From positions 372,001 through 436,000 of the forward strand of contig NC_013790.1 in the NCBI RefSeq assembly GCF_000024185.1: a stretch of DNA of 64,000 nucleotides, in the 5' to 3' direction. Made by a program: the position numbers and the translations under genes. The notes under the pieces are model-generated. The model ran no database searches, was not told the origin of the DNA, and saw only the letters and a list, made by a program, of their open reading frames with translations. Source of the stretch: Methanobrevibacter ruminantium M1 (GTDB lineage Archaea > Methanobacteriota > Methanobacteria > Methanobacteriales > Methanobacteriaceae). This document shows positions 39,310 through 46,827 of this stretch, piece after piece. Within the stretch, counting starts at the first letter, position 1. Each line of letters begins with the position of its first letter.

Positions 39310-40061
39310 ATGAGATAGTTACTACAACTAACGAGAATAATGTACCTGTCGACGTTGACTATGCCATCGAGGAATGGAAGGCATACCAGCGATTGACCAG
39401 AGAGCTATTGGACGAAACAGATTATCAGACACACAGAGGCAGGAAGTACAAGACCAAGAGCGCTTGGCAGAAGTACGCACGTGCCTTCAACATAAACACA
39501 CAGATAATCGACAAGGAAATCGTCAAGAATGACAAGGGAATCGTCATTGAGGCTGAGTATACTGTCAGAGCCACCTTGCCTAACGGACGCTTTGTCGAGT
39601 CAGACGGAAGCTGCGACAGAAGAGAGTCCGGAAAGAGGGAAATGAGCAACCACAGCATAAAGGCGACAGCCAAGACCCGTGCAACCAACAGAGCCATAAG
39701 CGAGCTCATCGGTGCAGGGGACGTCAGCGCTGACGAATTGGATCCTGCATTCGACAAGGTGCAGCACAGCAAGACCAATCATGTCATTGAGGCGGAAGTT
39801 GCAGAGATAATTGAATCTCCGTATGACAAAAATGCGGGTTTTGAGACTGCCGACAAGATTGAGCCTGTGGATGAGGACCCTGTCTGCAAGAATTGGGTGA
39901 AGACCATCTGCAAGACAATCAAGGCAGAGGGAAAGCCTTGCCTTAAAGGTGTCCTCATCCAGAAGGCTAGGACCATAGGCACCATGACCGACGAGGAAAG
40001 GAACAGGCTCATCGAGTACATAAAGACACTTCCGAAGGGAGAGGTGAACCTCGATGATTGA
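39306..40061 (+). CDS. Candidate Rad52-like single-strand annealing protein
   Basis: The 251-residue protein contains a beta-rich core (EAEYTVRATLPNGRFVESDG) followed by a helix, SIKATAKTRATNRAISELIG. That pattern, a substituted beta-sheet then K/R-A-T helix, recalls phage Rad52/Sak-type annealing proteins, and its position in a replication operon fits. The identification rests on pattern only. The last 90 residues are acidic, then helical. It overlaps the neighbours at both ends. Confidence 0.4.
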   Translation: MNEIVTTTNENNVPVDVDYAIEEWKAYQRLTRELLDETDYQTHRGRKYKTKSAWQKYARAFNINTQIIDKEIVKNDKGIVIEAEYTVRATLPNGRFVESDGSCDRRESGKREMSNHSIKATAKTRATNRAISELIGAGDVSADELDPAFDKVQHSKTNHVIEAEVAEIIESPYDKNAGFETADKIEPVDEDPVCKNWVKTICKTIKAEGKPCLKGVLIQKARTIGTMTDEERNRLIEYIKTLPKGEVNLDD

Positions 40062-40284
40062 GTGCATACAGGAAGAGGGAGACTTCACGGATTGGGAGGT
40101 TCCTTCCTCCTCTTCCGACATCAAGTACATAGTTTCAGTGGATGATGAGGGAAACCTGTTCTGCAGCTGTCCTGACTTCTATTACAGGAAGTCCAGGATG
40201 AACCCTCACATCTCAAACCCTGAATCCTATTGCAAACACATCAGACAAGTCTTGGAGGAGGACAATAGATTGCAAATGCTCTAG
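40054..40284 (+). CDS. SWIM zinc-finger protein
   Basis: The 76-residue protein has the SWIM pattern CxCxn CxH: CSCPDFYYRKS, then YCKHI. SWIM fingers bind DNA or proteins and often accompany recombination factors, for example Rad51 paralogue partners. Overlap with the preceding Rad52-like candidate suggests a joint recombination role, which is inference. It ends the operon that begins at 38142. Confidence 0.75.
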   Translation: MIECIQEEGDFTDWEVPSSSSDIKYIVSVDDEGNLFCSCPDFYYRKSRMNPHISNPESYCKHIRQVLEEDNRLQML

Positions 40285-40342
40285 CAAAATTTGAATTTTA
40301 TTTATCGAACAAAGATTTTACCATATTAAAAGAGGTGAAATA

Positions 40343-41347
40343 ATGGATAATATAAATAAGACAAAAACAAGTTTAGCTAAGTTTGAAGAGTTTTTCAGCA
40401 CTGTATACAAGGACGAAGTCATGGAAGTTTTGGAAAAGTATCCTGAGGAAAGGACATTGGTTGTGGACTATGAGAATTTGGAAATGTTTGATCCTGATTT
40501 GGCAGACTTGTTGATTGAAAAGCCTGACGAAGTAATCGCAGCTTCACAGAAAGCAATCAAGAACATTGACCCATTGATGAAAGATCCAAAGTTGGACATC
40601 AAATTCAAAAATGTGTCAAACTGCATTGATTTTGTGAATGCAGACAGCAAATACATTGGAAAGTTAATATCTTTTGAAGCCAAAGTCATGGAAGCTAAGG
40701 AACCTAAACCAATACTTGACATTGCAGTCTATGAATGTAGGGGTTGCATGAGTTTGCGTGAAATACCTCAAACCATCAATTCAAGTTTAGAACCATCACT
40801 ATGTCCAGAATGTGGAGGGAGGTCTTTTAGACTGCTACAAGATGAATCAGAGTTCTTGGAATCACAGCTATTGATTGTCTCTTCTGATGACACTTCTAAA
40901 AGTTTAAAGGTTCTTCTGCTAAGGGATGAATGCTCTTTTGACTTGTATTCCATGGGTCAGGAAGTAAGAATAACTGGCATATTGAAATCTTTTTCTTCTA
41001 ATTATGGATATGAATATTTTTTAGAATGCAATTTAATTGAAATATTAAATGATTCTGAAGATTCTGAATATGATGAATATGGCAACAGAAACAGTCCAGA
41101 GTATCGAACCTGGCAAAAAGTAGTCATAGATTCAGACAGAGTATGCCAATGCTGTGGAGGATCTAAGCATTTGGAGGCTCACCATATCTTCAGCTATCAA
41201 AATAATCCAAGTTACAGGGTTAATTTGGAGAACGGCATTGCTTTATGTAAATGGTGCCATAGCAAATACCATAGTTATTATGGCAAGGACGCCTCTCCAA
41301 AAAGCCTAATTAGATTCTTAAAAAGATTTGGGAGGTATGATGGCTAA
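40343..41347 (+). CDS. MCM N-terminal domain fused to HNH endonuclease
   Basis: Residues 1 to about 245 look like the MCM helicase N-terminal region. The helical A domain (FEEFFSTVYKDEVMEVL, then DPDLADLLIEKPDEVI) is present, as are a zinc finger with Cys132, Cys135, Cys154 and Cys157, and an OB fold ending MGQEVRITGIL. The AAA+ motor is missing. In its place residues 265-310 form an HNH nuclease: Cys268/Cys271, AHH (280-281), Asn297, Cys302/Cys305, His306. The protein should bind or ring around DNA and nick or cut it. GAGGTG is the ribosome site. The downstream RHH gene overlaps its end. I know of no described protein with this fusion. Confidence 0.85.
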   Translation: MDNINKTKTSLAKFEEFFSTVYKDEVMEVLEKYPEERTLVVDYENLEMFDPDLADLLIEKPDEVIAASQKAIKNIDPLMKDPKLDIKFKNVSNCIDFVNADSKYIGKLISFEAKVMEAKEPKPILDIAVYECRGCMSLREIPQTINSSLEPSLCPECGGRSFRLLQDESEFLESQLLIVSSDDTSKSLKVLLLRDECSFDLYSMGQEVRITGILKSFSSNYGYEYFLECNLIEILNDSEDSEYDEYGNRNSPEYRTWQKVVIDSDRVCQCCGGSKHLEAHHIFSYQNNPSYRVNLENGIALCKWCHSKYHSYYGKDASPKSLIRFLKRFGRYDG

Positions 41348-41771
41348 CAAGATTAGAGTTAATCTCACGGTTGACCCTAATTTGTGGCAATTAGCAAAAG
41401 ACAAGTTACCTTGCAGCAGAAGCGAATTCTTTGAGAATCAGTTGAAGATGTTCTTAGGGATTGAAGATGACGAGTCGGAAATCATTAAGGACATCCAAAC
41501 CAAAGAAAATGAGATTAACGCACTAAGAGACAAGTTATGTCATGTTCGCAAATCAAAGCAGTTGAAATTGGAATCAAACAAATCTATGGAGAAGGCTATG
41601 GCAAGCTTAAACAGAATGCACAAGAAATATGGGAAAATCGGAGAGAACCAGATTAGGAACCTCGCCCATGTTCACAAGGTTGACTTTGATGACTTGAAGA
41701 AGGAATGTCAGGACAACTGCATGAACATATTTGAATTTGCAGAAGTTCCTAAGCATGATAGCGTAATGTGA
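41340..41771 (+). CDS. Ribbon-helix-helix DNA-binding protein
   Basis: The first 45 residues (KIRVNLTVDPNLWQLAKDKL, then PCSRSEFFENQLKMFLG) form a ribbon-helix-helix domain. A coiled coil follows, then a C-terminal region with NMGxN-like helices. GGAGGT lies inside the 3' end of the MCM-HNH gene, and ATG 41337 or 41340 is the start, so the two are translationally coupled. It probably binds the direct repeats just downstream (41794-41911) and controls or assists the nuclease fusion. RHH proteins commonly autoregulate. Confidence 0.75.
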   Translation: MANKIRVNLTVDPNLWQLAKDKLPCSRSEFFENQLKMFLGIEDDESEIIKDIQTKENEINALRDKLCHVRKSKQLKLESNKSMEKAMASLNRMHKKYGKIGENQIRNLAHVHKVDFDDLKKECQDNCMNIFEFAEVPKHDSVM

Positions 41772-41793
41772 AAAAAGGTTTATGAGACCCGAA

Positions 41794-41911
41794 TAAGTAT
41801 TAATACGTATTATAAGTATAAATACGTATTCCATAATTATTTGTTTTTTCAAAAAACCTTTATGGAAGTCGAGTAAGTATTGGTACGTATTATAAGTATA
41901 AATACGTATCC
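41794..41911. repeat. Iteron-like palindromic direct repeats
   Basis: Two copies, 80 bp apart, contain TACGTATTATAAGTATAAAT then ACGTAT (41804-41829 and 41884-41909). Each copy therefore has two TACGTA palindromes about 20 bp apart. Flanking sequence is also related between copies. It could be the operator for the RHH protein or an iteron-type origin. Confidence 0.75.
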
Positions 41912-42015
41912 TATACTTACTTTATTTTTTTTAAAATTTTTTATTTATTATATTATATTATTATAAATAATTTTTTTTTATTTATTTATTTATTTAATTG
42001 ATGGAGTTGTTTTTG

Positions 42016-42420
42016 ATGACAATTGGAAGTTTGGACAATTTTGGAAAGTCAGATGGAGAAAACATGAACCCTGAAGATTTCGACTGTTCTGTTTTCTTTG
42101 AAATGTACAAGGCACTTTTTGAGATATTGGATGTTGAAGTTGGCAGCTTCGCTGAACTCTTGGATGTGTACAAGAATGTCGAGATGGATTACACCTTGAA
42201 GAGACATGCCCTCAAGCAGAAGGAAATCCTTTACTGGTTCAATACCGACTGGAAGGAGGAACTTGGAAAGGAAAAGCCGACCGAAAAGGACAAGGAGAAA
42301 TGGATCAGGCAGAAGATTGGTTATGACTCCTTCGTGGTCGAGCAGCTAGAAGTCAAGCTCAAGCACATCAGAAGAATGTATGAAACCGCTTTGAAGCATT
42401 CCTTTGAGGCAATAAAATGA
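42016..42420 (+). CDS. Helical provirus protein, unknown
   Basis: This helical protein of about 134 residues has a charged central coiled-coil region. GGAG is 9 nt before ATG 42016; ATG 42001 is in frame but lacks a site. It starts a four-gene chain with ATGA overlaps. No family recognised. Confidence 0.6.
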   Translation: MTIGSLDNFGKSDGENMNPEDFDCSVFFEMYKALFEILDVEVGSFAELLDVYKNVEMDYTLKRHALKQKEILYWFNTDWKEELGKEKPTEKDKEKWIRQKIGYDSFVVEQLEVKLKHIRRMYETALKHSFEAIK

Positions 42421-42692
42421 ATGTGAAAACAGTCATGAATGACCTTATAGGATTGTCAAAGGAGTTCGAGGGAGTGGAATATGAGATTGAATCCAAAAAT
42501 TCAATCTACTTCTATTCCTTTCCAAAGTACATGAAGGAAGGCATTGTGATTCTGAAATATTCCGCAATCTATGACCTGCACACCATATTGAAAGGCATGG
42601 ATGGAATCATAGTGGACATTCTGGAGGTTGAGGACAATCCTGGTGATGAGAAGAAGGATTTGCTATATGTGCAGATTGAGGTGAAGGAATGA
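42417..42692 (+). CDS. Small provirus protein, unknown
   Basis: A 91-residue alpha/beta protein with no named motif, coupled by ATGA overlap to the gene before and the gene after. Real coding is supported by codon use and the overlap chain. Confidence 0.6.
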   Translation: MNVKTVMNDLIGLSKEFEGVEYEIESKNSIYFYSFPKYMKEGIVILKYSAIYDLHTILKGMDGIIVDILEVEDNPGDEKKDLLYVQIEVKE

Positions 42693-42922
42693 TTAGCGAC
42701 GAATGGGAAGAGGAATACTATGTCAAGGTCAACGAGGAACTGGAGCAGGTGGAAGTCAGGTTTTTCAGCAAGGTCGACAGGCTCGTCTTTGCTCAATCCT
42801 ACTCTTCTTCATCTTCCTTTTCCTTTGAGGAGGCTGAAATCCTGTGCGACAGGATATGCGACATACTGACAAACGATTTGGGAAATGCCAAGTATTATCT
42901 AGGAGGAAAAGATGAATTATAG
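42689..42922 (+). CDS. Small acidic provirus protein, unknown
   Basis: A 77-residue acidic protein with a serine run (SYSSSSSFSFEEAE) followed by a helix. ATGA overlap links it to the previous gene, and its end overlaps the next start. Function unknown. Confidence 0.55.
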   Translation: MISDEWEEEYYVKVNEELEQVEVRFFSKVDRLVFAQSYSSSSSFSFEEAEILCDRICDILTNDLGNAKYYLGGKDEL

Positions 42923-43061
42923 GGAATGGGTTGCAAGCCAGTTCGAGCTGAGGATGACTGAGGACGGAAGGGTTTGCTTCAAGACACCATGCAGCTACTA
43001 CACATTTTCAAAGGAGGACTTTGAGATAATAAGGGAGATGTTCCTTAATTTCGAGTCCTGA
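42912..43061 (+). CDS. 49-residue provirus protein, unknown
   Basis: GGAGG precedes ATG 42912 by 6 nt, a strong site. The product is MNYREWVASQFEL... with two central cysteines. It is the last gene of its chain and ends before a hairpin. Confidence 0.5.
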   Translation: MNYREWVASQFELRMTEDGRVCFKTPCSYYTFSKEDFEIIREMFLNFES

Positions 43062-43080
43062 ATACACACCACAAAATCAC

Positions 43081-43129
43081 CATGGAGCTATTTTTTATGT
43101 TTTTATTCGTTTTGATCACCAGCTCCATG
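43081..43129 (+). terminator. Perfect 9-bp stem-loop between small operons
   Basis: CATGGAGCT (43081-43089) pairs with AGCTCCATG (43121-43129) across a T-rich 31-nt loop. It sits in the only real gap of this gene chain, so it may terminate the upstream message or mark a processing site. Confidence 0.5.
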
Positions 43130-43159
43130 AATCATTTTCACACATAAGGAGCATTGCTT

Positions 43160-43333
43160 ATGGATAGAATAAAGGAATTGAATGTATGCGGAACCTGCAA
43201 GCACAGCCATTTGATTCCAGACATCAACGGAGAGATAGCAGTGAACATTTGCAGGATAGGTTCAGAGGCTGTCAACAAGGACGGAGGACTTACATATTGC
43301 GTAGACTGGACACCAAGGAGGAAGCTGTCATGA
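43160..43333 (+). CDS. 57-residue zinc-finger-like protein
   Basis: MDRIKELNVCGTCKHSH...ICRIG...YCVDW has four cysteines and a histidine pair in a small metal-binding pattern. AAGGAG lies upstream. A longer overlapping frame from 43186 is a shadow of this gene. Its TGA overlaps the next ATG. Confidence 0.65.
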   Translation: MDRIKELNVCGTCKHSHLIPDINGEIAVNICRIGSEAVNKDGGLTYCVDWTPRRKLS

Positions 43334-43527
43334 GGTTCAAGTGTCCGTACTGCGGAAAGGTGAAGGAAGTCAGTGCCTTTAAAATCTTATTTAAATGGAT
43401 TTTGCACCATGAGCTTAGGGTTTGGTGCGAAAAGTGCTTCTACAGCACCCATTGGCACTTGAAGCTATGGAGGAGAAACTATATCCGGAAGGAAGTCAAG
43501 CAAGCCAGACTCGAAAAGAAGCAATGA
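43330..43527 (+). CDS. Small zinc-ribbon protein
   Basis: The 65-residue protein begins at ATG 43330 overlapping the previous stop (ATGA). CPYCGK at the N-terminus and CEKC about 30 residues later form a zinc ribbon, followed by a basic helix that could bind nucleic acid. Function unknown. Confidence 0.65.
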   Translation: MRFKCPYCGKVKEVSAFKILFKWILHHELRVWCEKCFYSTHWHLKLWRRNYIRKEVKQARLEKKQ

Positions 43528-43531
43528 TAAT

Positions 43532-43867
43532 ATGTTAAGTAAAAAAGAAGCCATACAGATGACGCTGGACAATGAGAAGCACTATCCTGTTAAGTGCAAG
43601 TACTGCGGAAAGCCGTTCACCAAGTCTCACAACAGGCAGATGTACTGTTCAGACAGTTGCAGACGGAATGCCTTGAGGGAACAGAAGGCAAGATACCAGG
43701 CTAAAAGGAGGCTAAAAATAAAGCAGAAAGTGCTGATTGTAGATGAATACAAGAAATACGGTTTGGGTAGCTATGGAACAAGTGCGAACGGACACAGAAA
43801 GAACAATTTTTCACATGAGTACATGGCTATTCAAAAGGAGATGAAAAGAATAGGATTGAAGAGATAA
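43532..43867 (+). CDS. Basic zinc-finger protein
   Basis: The 111-residue protein has CKYCGKPF, then a YCSDSCRRNA motif, a treble-clef pattern seen in many phage-encoded small DNA-binding proteins. A strongly basic helix (KARYQAKRRLKIKQK) follows. It closes the zinc-finger cluster and ends tail to tail, without a gap, with the next minus-strand gene. Confidence 0.7.
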   Translation: MLSKKEAIQMTLDNEKHYPVKCKYCGKPFTKSHNRQMYCSDSCRRNALREQKARYQAKRRLKIKQKVLIVDEYKKYGLGSYGTSANGHRKNNFSHEYMAIQKEMKRIGLKR

Positions 43868-44419
43868 TCATAATCTTGTTTTCCTTATATTTTCTTCAAA
43901 ATGTTTATTTGCCAATATAAATGTTTTTTCTTGGTTAAAATTAAATATTTTAGTTAATGAAGGTCTATGTACCCTAGCATATGAAGAAATATGTATTATT
44001 TCTTTATTGTCTTTCCTCATCTCCTCATTGAATCTATCATTATGAAATTTAAAAAACATGTTCGGATTTTTTGGGCTACGGAAATATAATTTTTTGTTTT
44101 GTAGGAAGTAATGGATATTTATTTTATAATTATAATTCCCATTTTCTAATATATTTTTTATTTCATCAGATGTTGTTCCATAATTCACTTTATAAATAAT
44201 ATATTTCACAGGTAAACTTGATGGAAAAACTTTATATCTCATTAGCCCATCAATGACTTCAACATATTTGCTAGTTTTTTCATCATTAATACTATTTGAG
44301 CTTCTTTTCACTTTTTTTTCAGGAATTATAACTCTTAGTTTATTTCCACAATAAATGCAGAATTTATCATTTTCTTCTACTTTATTTCCACAGTTAGGAC
44401 AAAATTTAGCCAAATACAT
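43868..44419 (-). CDS. Zinc-ribbon cargo protein, unknown
   Basis: The 183-residue protein starts with a double zinc ribbon (CPNCGNKVEENDKFCIYCG), then a basic linker and an uncharacterised alpha/beta region. It is AT-rich and antisense to its neighbours, abutting the previous gene without a gap. The 29-bp element at 44474-44502 lies 55 nt upstream of its start and recurs before 63655. Cargo gene is likely; function unknown. Confidence 0.7.
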   Translation of the reverse strand: MYLAKFCPNCGNKVEENDKFCIYCGNKLRVIIPEKKVKRSSNSINDEKTSKYVEVIDGLMRYKVFPSSLPVKYIIYKVNYGTTSDEIKNILENGNYNYKINIHYFLQNKKLYFRSPKNPNMFFKFHNDRFNEEMRKDNKEIIHISSYARVHRPSLTKIFNFNQEKTFILANKHFEENIRKTRL

Positions 44420-44904
44420 TCACCTTCTTAAATTATAATTAATTTTATCTTTAATTGTTATAAATAAAATACATTTCTAATTTTCCACTATGTTTGTTGA
44501 AGAGGAACGAAGGAAAGACTGGAAAGCAATTCTCCCAAACAAACATAGCGGAAAATGATTCCATTTTTTGCTATTTTTACAAATTGTTTTACATCATTTT
44601 TTCTGGTTTTTTCGTTTAGGTTGTTTCTTTTTTCCGGATTTCAAAGGTAAAATCAAATCCATCATCTCGTTCGGTTATGGTTATGGAACGTTTTCTTTGC
44701 CAATTTAGGAGATTGCTTTGCATATTCCTTCCTTCTCTTCAAGGGTTCGTGTTTGTCTGGGGACACGGCAGTTTTCATCACCCCTTTTTCCTGCCGTGCC
44801 CTTGGAAAACTCTGTTTGTTTAATATATTTCCTAGTTTGAAAAAATGTAGAAGGTACATGACGTATCTTCTACTTTTTTTTTAGAAGATTTTCGAGAAGT
44901 GATT
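44420..44904. other. Structured non-coding region
   Basis: The region has an 18-bp inverted repeat with one mismatch (TTTTCCACTATGTTTGTT at 44481-44498; its partner at 44538-44555), spaced by 39 nt. It also has a hairpin with perfect CACGGCAG/CTGCCGTG core (44759-44771 with 44791-44801). A short frame on the minus strand (44662-44859) shows no ribosome site or protein character. It may encode an RNA or hold divergent promoters. Confidence 0.55.
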
Positions 44905-45141
44905 ATGATGATTTATGATAAAGCGACAGTTACAAGCCTCATAGTGGCTATCCTATTGCCATTGATGAGCATGTTAGGAATCGGAGAATTGACTCAGAAC
45001 TACATATTGGCAATAGTGAGCGGTATGATAGCCCTTGTGGTTTGGTACTACAACGAGAAGCACAACAGCGATTTGGTGAGCGGAACCACCAAGTGCGACT
45101 GCGAGCTTTGCTATGGGGGAGACGATGAAGCACTTATATGA
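44905..45141 (+). CDS. Holin-like small membrane protein
   Basis: The 78-residue protein has two predicted membrane helices (VTSLIVAILLPLMSMLGIG and LAIVSGMIALVVWYY) and a charged C-terminus with a CDCELC motif. Size and topology recall class II holins, but no lysis enzyme is adjacent, so the role is a guess. ATG 44905 or 44908 is possible. Confidence 0.5.
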   Translation: MMIYDKATVTSLIVAILLPLMSMLGIGELTQNYILAIVSGMIALVVWYYNEKHNSDLVSGTTKCDCELCYGGDDEALI

Positions 45142-45463
45142 GATAATCCCTTACAGGAGGACTGTTTGGATTACAGGGTTCCTGAAGACAACAGTCTCCT
45201 CGGCAATGATAACCACTGGCGTAGTGATATTGTTCAACAGCATAACCGAGCACCCTTACTTCATGGAGTGGGACGAGATAGGAATCGTTCTTGGAATCGT
45301 TTCCATCACCATCGCCTGCATTTACATAGCGATGATAGACAGATGGAAGGAACGCAGGAAGAAGGAGGAGCTTGACACGATAGAGGACTACATAAACAGG
45401 AAGGCTGAGGAGATAGCGAACATGAAGGTATTGAGGAAACTTGAGGAATTGGAAGAGGAATGA
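45125..45463 (+). CDS. Two-helix membrane protein with charged tail
   Basis: The 112-residue protein starts at ATG 45125 with GGGGGAGA before it and overlaps the preceding gene. Two hydrophobic helices are followed by a long charged coiled coil. It might pair with the upstream holin-like protein. Its end overlaps the ParB-like start. Confidence 0.55.
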   Translation: MKHLYEIIPYRRTVWITGFLKTTVSSAMITTGVVILFNSITEHPYFMEWDEIGIVLGIVSITIACIYIAMIDRWKERRKKEELDTIEDYINRKAEEIANMKVLRKLEELEEE

Positions 45464-46080
45464 CTATGATAGAAATCAGCACCATAAAGATCACCGACAT
45501 AAAGCCTGCCGAATACAATCCGAGGATAATGAGCCAGCTTGAACACACAAAGCTCAGGAACTCCATGGAGACATTCGGAGTGGTTGACCCAATAATAATC
45601 AACCTGAAGAACAACCACATCATAGGAGGGCACCAAAGGTACGAGGTCCTTCTGGACAAGTCCATGGAGGACAACGAGTTCATAAAGGAGCTCCACCTCA
45701 TCAGGCTTGGAGATGTAGGCTGGGCATTCCCTGAGTCAGACCTCGAGGTCGAGGACGATGACCATGAGAAAGCCTTGAACCTGGCTCTCAACAACATCGA
45801 GGGTGAGTGGGACCTGCCAAAGCTGGAACCCATATTGACAGATTTAAAGGATGTAGGATTCGACATTGAACTTACAGGATTCAGCGACATCGAGCTTACC
45901 GAGCTCAATCTGGAGAACAACCTTGTCTTTGCGGAGGAGTTCGAGCCTGACGAGAGCGAGGAGGATGTCGACTTGGAGGACATTTACGATGAGCCTGTAA
46001 AGGAAATGCTCCAATGCCCTGCATGCGACCATGTTGATGTTGTGAAAAGGTTCAAGAGAGTCGATTCACAAGGAGATTAG
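45460..46080 (+). CDS. ParB/Srx-like nuclease-fold protein
   Basis: The N-terminal IKPAEYNPRIMSQLEHTKLR, then VVDPIIINLKNNHIIGGHQR motif is the ParB/sulfiredoxin-like fold (GGHQR is the nucleotide-binding turn). The middle is acidic and the C-terminus has CPACDH. Phage ParB-like proteins often sit with terminases or methylases. In the bacterial dpd pathway a ParB-like protein (DpdB) partners DpdA for 7-deazaguanine insertion in DNA, and the DpdA-like gene lies just 3 nt downstream here. That role is inferred from context. Confidence 0.75.
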   Translation: MTMIEISTIKITDIKPAEYNPRIMSQLEHTKLRNSMETFGVVDPIIINLKNNHIIGGHQRYEVLLDKSMEDNEFIKELHLIRLGDVGWAFPESDLEVEDDDHEKALNLALNNIEGEWDLPKLEPILTDLKDVGFDIELTGFSDIELTELNLENNLVFAEEFEPDESEEDVDLEDIYDEPVKEMLQCPACDHVDVVKRFKRVDSQGD

Positions 46081-46082
46081 GA

Positions 46083-46827
46083 ATGAAGATCTACTTGGCG
46101 GCAGCGGACACCATGAGCGAGGACATCATAAGGCTCCTGCCGGTTGCCAAAAGGCTTCACTGGAACCTGTTCAGCTACTACTATCTCCTGACCCTTAAGA
46201 AGATGGAGGACTATGACATCATAAGGAAGGCTTCAAAAAAGCGTCCTTATAGACAGCGGAGCGCACAGCTTCCAGAAGGGTAAGAAGGTTGACTGGGACA
46301 GGTTCACCAAGCAGTACGCCGACTTCATACAGGACACGGACAACGAGAAGGTCCATGGATACTTCGAGATGGACGTCGACAACCTGCTGGGATATGACAA
46401 GGTACTGGAATTGAGGTCTTTATTGGAGGAGGTCACGGACAAGGTGATACCCGTATGGCACAAGAACCGCGGAATCAAGGACTTCAAGCAGATGTGCCAG
46501 GACTACAATTTCGTCAGCATAAGCGGCTGGAGAAACGAGGACGTCAAGGATGACCAGTTCATCCATTTCGTCAGGCATGCACACAGGAACGGCTGCAGGA
46601 TTCACGGATTGGGATTGACACGGAGAAAGGTTCTCGACAGGGTTCCCTTCGACAGCGTCGACAGCAGCAGCTGGCTCCAGACCATATTGTATGCAAGGCT
46701 TGGGCAGAAGCAGTTGGATTCCAAGTTCGCAACCGAAAGGAGAGGCGATCTGGCGGTGCTGTCCTACATCAAGTGGATGAAGACACAAGAAGAGTACTAC
46801 AAGAAATGGAGACATTATCATGATTAA
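46083..46827 (+). pseudogene. DpdA-like DNA 7-deazaguanine transglycosylase, frameshifted
   Basis: Two consecutive frames make one protein if one A is removed from the run AAAAAA at 46235-46240, giving about 247 residues. The join restores VLIDSGAHSFQKG, the DSG motif with the catalytic aspartate of the tRNA-guanine transglycosylase fold, followed by GYFEMDVDN, VIPVWHKN and FVSISGW. Phage DpdA proteins of this type exchange guanine in DNA for a 7-deazaguanine such as preQ0. As written the upstream frame ends at 46283. The shift may be a sequencing error in a homopolymer, a phase-variable run or decay. A canonical -1 slip would meet TAG. The transporter gene overlaps the end. Confidence 0.7.

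Noticed and set aside
39425-40130. Long minus-strand frames opposite the Rad52-like gene
   Set aside because: Antisense shadows with no ribosome sites, while the plus-strand operon overlaps are coherent.
43186-43329. Upstream part of the longer frame over the zinc-ribbon gene
   Set aside because: The other frame encodes a cysteine-patterned protein with a ribosome site, and ATG 43330 gives the real start.
44662-44859. 65-residue minus-strand basic frame
   Set aside because: No ribosome site; it overlaps hairpin-rich non-coding DNA.
45306-45983. 225-residue Ser-rich minus-strand frame
   Set aside because: Shadow of the membrane-protein and ParB-like genes; Ser/Leu bias is typical of antisense frames.
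46228-46245. Programmed -1 frameshift in the DpdA-like gene
   Set aside because: The A AAA AAG heptamer is present, but the -1 frame meets TAG; only a +1 change restores the protein.
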